From Hemibagrus wyckioides (Eukaryota; Chordata; Actinopteri; Siluriformes; Bagridae), in the NCBI RefSeq assembly GCF_019097595.1, contig NC_080735.1, positions 15,539,917-15,603,916 of the forward strand: DNA of 64,000 bases. Direction: 5' to 3'. The notes beneath the pieces were generated by a model that worked only from the letters and a program-made list of their open reading frames with translations, was not told the origin of the DNA and did no database searches. Position numbers and translations under genes: made by a program. Below, one piece after another: positions 60,562 through 64,000 of the stretch; position 1 is the first letter of the stretch, and every line of letters starts with the position of its first letter.

Positions 60562-60712
60562 GTCTCATATATACAGTGGCAGAGCAGTGCAAAATGAAAT
60601 AACAAAACGACGACCATTCCGACAAACTGGAAAAGGTAGGTATAGTTTGCGAACGGAATTCTTATCTCTGATTGGACAAGACATCTGTCACTCAAGATAT
60701 ACAAGCAGTAGG
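60562..60712 (-). repeat. Inverted repeat pair, left arm
   Basis: Its reverse complement (CTTGTATATCTTGAGTGACA, CTTGTCCAATCAG, ATTTCATTTTGCACTGCTC, TGCCACTGTATATA) aligns with 61040-61175. The open frame on this strand (60336-60764) is shared with the other arm only over the repeat, so it is repeat-derived and not a gene. Confidence 0.65.
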
Positions 60713-61039
60713 AAATTGTGTATCTAACTTTATTTCTTGTACATGTGTGGAGTTCTGCATTCACTTTAAACCATTTTTTTTCGATAGTGCAACTTTAAAT
60801 CTAAGAAAACAACAAGCATATATATTTATATTTATAAGAAAATGGAATTCATTCAATGCTACTTGATGAAGGACGTTCATATGCCATGATTTTGGATTTT
60901 GGAGCATATCATGGCATAAAGATTAGTTTGCGATCAAAGATCAAACTATTCCAGATTAAAGGATGTAAGGAGCGCTATAAGAGCAGAGCTGTGTTCATAC
61001 ACACACCAATCCACTTTCTACTGCTGCAGCTACTGCTGA

Positions 61040-61175
61040 ACTTCCTGTATATCCTGAGTGACCAAGGTCTCGTCCAATCAGCTGAAAGGATTCCATTTGC
61101 CATGTTGTGTTTTTGGATTTGTTATTTGGCTTTATTTCGTTTTGCACTCCTCGGCCACCATATATACTGTATGTA
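61040..61175 (+). repeat. Inverted repeat pair, right arm
   Basis: 'CCTGTATATCCTGAGTGACC', 'GTCTCGTCCAATCAG', 'TTTCGTTTTGCACTCCTCGG' and 'CCACCATATATACTG' correspond to the reversed arm at 60562-60712, with about 330 bp between. Degenerate DNA-element copies are the likely source. Confidence 0.65.
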
Positions 61176-61629
61176 GGATTCGTTTCAGTTCAGTGTTATT
61201 TTGTTTTGCACTTTTAACAATGGACATTGTCACTCAGCAACTTTACAGACACAGAAATTTTAAAAGTATCTATTTATCACTAATAAGCAAGCCAGAGGTG
61301 ATGGTGGTGAGGAAAAACTCCATTCTGTTTTTCCTGTGCTTGCAGTTTTGCTAATTTAAGTAGTTTCAAGAAAAAAACACAAAAATATCTATGACACATC
61401 ACAAAAAAAGAAAAGCTGCAAGTGTTTTTGTCTGCAACAATCTTCAACAAGGTTCTTCAATTAGTTAAGGATTCTTAGCCTCCCACATGGGTTCAGTTTC
61501 TCAATCCTTTCAGATAAAGAAGCACTGTATTGTTTCTACACTGAATTTTTAAAAAAATAATATATCAGCTATCCCAAAAGGTCAATCTGAAAACCGCTGA
61601 CATTATTGAGAGCTATATCTTTTTTTTTC

Positions 61630-61800
61630 TTTATACTCTGATTCTGATTGGTCAGGAGTTCTAAATATAAATCACAGGATTATATTAATAAAGCCTGTTC
61701 CTAATCGTTTCTATAGTAACAACTTCACCTTGCATAATGGCTGGTCCAGATTTGGAAGGAGTCTCCAGTGTTAGCATTTTGAATTGTTAGAGATAACGGT
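61630..61800. repeat. Unnamed dispersed repeat, copy 2
   Basis: 'GATTCTGATTGGTCAGGAGT', 'TTTCTATAGTAACAACTTCA' and 'GGAGTCTCCAGTGTTAGCAT' link this to copies at 17225 and 52460. Confidence 0.5.
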
Positions 61801-61937
61801 ATAAAGATGGAGTCATGTATTAAGAGGAGGCAGGTAGGCAGTTTATTAGGAGAACAAACATGGCAAAGTCAAAAACTGAGAGGCAAAAAACAATAAAAGT
61901 TTTAGTACTGACAAATTGCTATGGACACTGACCACAA

Positions 61938-62112
61938 GTTACATTTACGGTATTTGGTAGACACCCTTATCCAGAGCTAATTGCATTTTATTCCACTGAG
62001 CAATTGAGGATTAAGGGCCTTGCTCAGGGGCAGCTTGGTGGACCTGGGATTCAAACTCACAACCTTCTGAGCAGTAACCCAACACATTAACCACTAAGAT
62101 ACCACTTCCCTA
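61938..62112 (-). repeat. tRNA-derived SINE (family 1), reverse
   Basis: Starts 'CATTTACGGTATTTGGTAGA' and 'CCCTTATCCAGAGC', then 'GGGCCTTGCTCAGGGGC', the reversed B box 'GGGATTCAAACTCACAACC' and the reversed A box 'TTAACCACTAAGATACCAC'. Confidence 0.8.
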
Positions 62113-62449
62113 TGTTACAAGAAATGCAGGGGTTTAAACAGACAAACTAATCAAAACAAATGAAGGAAATAAAACAATAAGAAAAAAAACCCCACCAATG
62201 ACAAAACAGGGGGCGGAGACAGGACAGGAATTAAAACAACACACTTAATCCTAATCCACATAATCCTATTGTTGATTACTTACCTGTAATGGCTCACTTT
62301 CAGGTGTTTTATTTCTTATAGATTTACTCTATAATGGTATTATAGATGTTTCCTAATGAATCCATTGTACAGTATACTATATCTTATTTAATATACAAAA
62401 TTTAATTTGCTTAAAACACTATCTGAATAACAAATTCTGTACCAAATTA

Positions 62450-62860
62450 TCCTCCTGTAATTGTGGATTTTTCCCAGAGGCTGAAAAATGGAATTTGTGT
62501 CTGTTTAGTTGTGTCCATGTTCAACAATAACAATATTTGTTTTTATCTAGTATACTAGATACTAAATATACATAAAAAAAACAGCAGCTTTTTTCCCCAT
62601 ATAGATGTTTCTTTATAGATCTTCAAAGTAAATGTTCATATCAAACCCATTTCTGCTCTCTGAGATGCCCCGAGTGCTTGTTCATAAAATTTGTAGGTGT
62701 TTATCATCCACCAGTAAAATTCTGTGTAAGATTATCCAACAGAGGGAAAAGCACATGCCTCACACTGAACAGACTCATTTTATATCAGACTCACAGAGAT
62801 AAAAAATTATTCATTTGTTTACACTGATTGAAAATGTCCCATAAGTCGATGAAACGCTGG
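62450..62860. repeat. Dispersed repeat pair, copy 2
   Basis: 'TTTTTCCCAGAGGCTGAAAA', 'GTTGTGTCCATGTTCAACA', 'GACTCATTTTATATCAGACT' and 'TTCATTTGTTTACACTGA' match 38900-39260, same orientation. Confidence 0.6.
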
Positions 62861-62944
62861 TAAAAAAAAATAAGGGTTTGATTTTTGCCTGCCATGGTTC
62901 TTTGACGGTATATTCTGAATAGTGTGGACGTAAAATCAAATATT

Positions 62945-63310
62945 GGCAGCGCACAGCGTGTATCTAGCAAAGTTTGGTTTGTTCAGACTTGGCAAAGAGG
63001 ATAAATGAGCTTGGACCGCATTGTTGTGTGAGCTCGTCCTGGCTCTTCTCTTATCATGCACTTAGACCGAGGATTTCGCTGCAGCCTAAGTGTGGATTGT
63101 TCCAGCTGTTTGGCGGTAGATGTGCTCAAACCCCGGGAACTGCAATGCGTCAGGTTTTGTCTTTTCCCTTCAAAGAAGACAAAGTGTGGATTCTATCAGT
63201 ATTCAGCAGTGTCATGTGGTGTGTCAGGTAAATATAGAATTTTAAATAGGCGAAGCACCGGAGTGAATAATAAACGAATGCACTTGATACTGCGAGCTGA
63301 GGAAGTTTAA
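62945..63310. promoter_or_regulatory. Candidate regulatory patch near window end
   Basis: Balanced-composition, repeat-poor DNA with CpG sites (GGCAGCGCACAGCGTG, GACCGAGGATTTCGCTGCAGC). Two overlapping frames stay open for about 85 codons without recognisable domains. 'GTGTCAGGTAAATA' near 63223 resembles a donor, but no upstream acceptor or neuroligin sequence supports an exon. Confidence 0.25.
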
Positions 63311-63366
63311 AGATCACAACACATAAGCCTTAGCAGCTGGGCTGATTTCAGTGGCACAAAAAAAGG

Positions 63367-63368
<2 letters not shown>

Positions 63369-63430
<62 letters not shown>
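63369..63430. repeat. (TG)n microsatellite
   Basis: Long TG run ending GCGTGCAC. Confidence 0.96.
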
Positions 63431-63433
<3 letters not shown>

Positions 63434-63584
63434 CACAAGTGACCTGACCCTGCTCAGCTAATCCGCAATGTTCCCTGCACATCACTCCCTTTGATAATTA
63501 ACATTTCATCTGGGAACCAAAAGGATTATCTTGCTGACAGCGAGCACAATTAGGAACTATTAACGTCAATCTGTCAGGATGCTG

Positions 63585-63630
63585 GCTTTCTTTCTTTCTT
63601 TCTTTTTTTTTTTCCCTTTTCTTTCTTTCA
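63585..63630. repeat. (TTTC)n and poly(T) tract
   Basis: TTTCTTTCTTTCTTTC followed by T and C runs. Confidence 0.88.
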
Positions 63631-63781
63631 TCTTCTCGCTTCTTTGGATATTTATATATTTTTTAAAAAGATATTCAGTGCCAAAGACAAAAAGAATCGT
63701 GCAGTCAGCCATATATCTAAAGGCAGTGCTGTATCTTAATCAGGGTTCAGGTGGATCCGGATATATGGATATATGCGGTCC

Positions 63782-63802
63782 ACACACACACACACACACA
63801 CA
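63782..63802. repeat. (CA)n microsatellite
   Basis: Short CA run. Confidence 0.92.
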
Positions 63803-64000
63803 AAAAAGAAGCTTTCTAGCTCCCTAGGTGGTAATTTCAGGCACTGATTAAGATCCTGGCTCAATACATAGTATTGGACATTAAGACACTAATGACTCAA
63901 TTTCCGGAAATTTCCGACTGCCATAAAATATAAAGTGTTTCTGTCATGATGCTTCAAAGATTTTAAAGTGATTAGACTCAAACAAAACGTCAAATAAACT

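Noticed and set aside
60336..61354. Related hydrophobic frames on both strands, looking like a duplicated small membrane protein
   Set aside because: Similarity is confined to an inverted DNA repeat and spans different strands; better explained as two copies of a transposable repeat.
63180..63235. Donor-like GTGTCAG|GTAAAT as an exon end
   Set aside because: Upstream sequence does not encode any neuroligin segment and lacks a matching acceptor in frame.

Overview
The window is vertebrate nuclear DNA, almost certainly from a teleost. It is AT-rich and non-operonic. It holds GT-AG bounded exons in very long introns, many microsatellites, decayed Tc1/mariner elements and tRNA-derived SINEs of fish type. 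Several repeats resemble those I know from catfish (Siluriformes), but that order-level guess is inference.

I can defend one protein-coding gene: a neuroligin-4 gene (nlgn4x type; a or b paralogue not resolved) on the + strand, of which only the 5' part is present. A CpG-bearing stretch with three CCAAT motifs and a likely untranslated first exon (about 7.5-7.8 kb, donor at 7805/7806) is followed by a 5.1 kb intron. The first coding exon carries the start codon at 13248 and ends at 13713. After a 16.2 kb intron comes a 153-nt exon (29946-30098), and the next intron runs past the window end (more than 33.9 kb). The two coding exons join in phase 1 and encode the signal peptide, the start of the cholinesterase-like domain, the first disulfide loop and the HGGSY segment. 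The remaining roughly three quarters of the protein lies outside. The product is a postsynaptic adhesion protein that binds presynaptic neurexins.

Layout: 1-6.3 kb is upstream DNA, with a Tc1-like element inserted precisely into an older Tc1-like relic. 6.4-6.8 kb is a GA-rich tract. 6.9-8.8 kb is the CpG-bearing promoter region. 7.8-12.9 kb is intron 1, 13.7-29.9 kb intron 2 and 30.1-64 kb intron 3. The introns hold Tc1 fragments and miniature derivatives, at least three SINE-type families, several unnamed dispersed repeats, a telomere-like CCCTAA tract, two related arrays of a roughly 90-97 bp minisatellite, an ACACCATGAACA-type minisatellite and long AT, GATA, TATC, GA and CA runs. Several low-repeat, CpG-containing patches could be conserved regulatory elements of the synaptic gene, but conservation cannot be judged from one sequence.

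I found no new enzymatic system, CRISPR array or complete mobile element with an intact transposase. The best leads are the related minisatellite arrays, the nested transposon histories, the long perfect palindrome around an AT tract, and the candidate enhancers.
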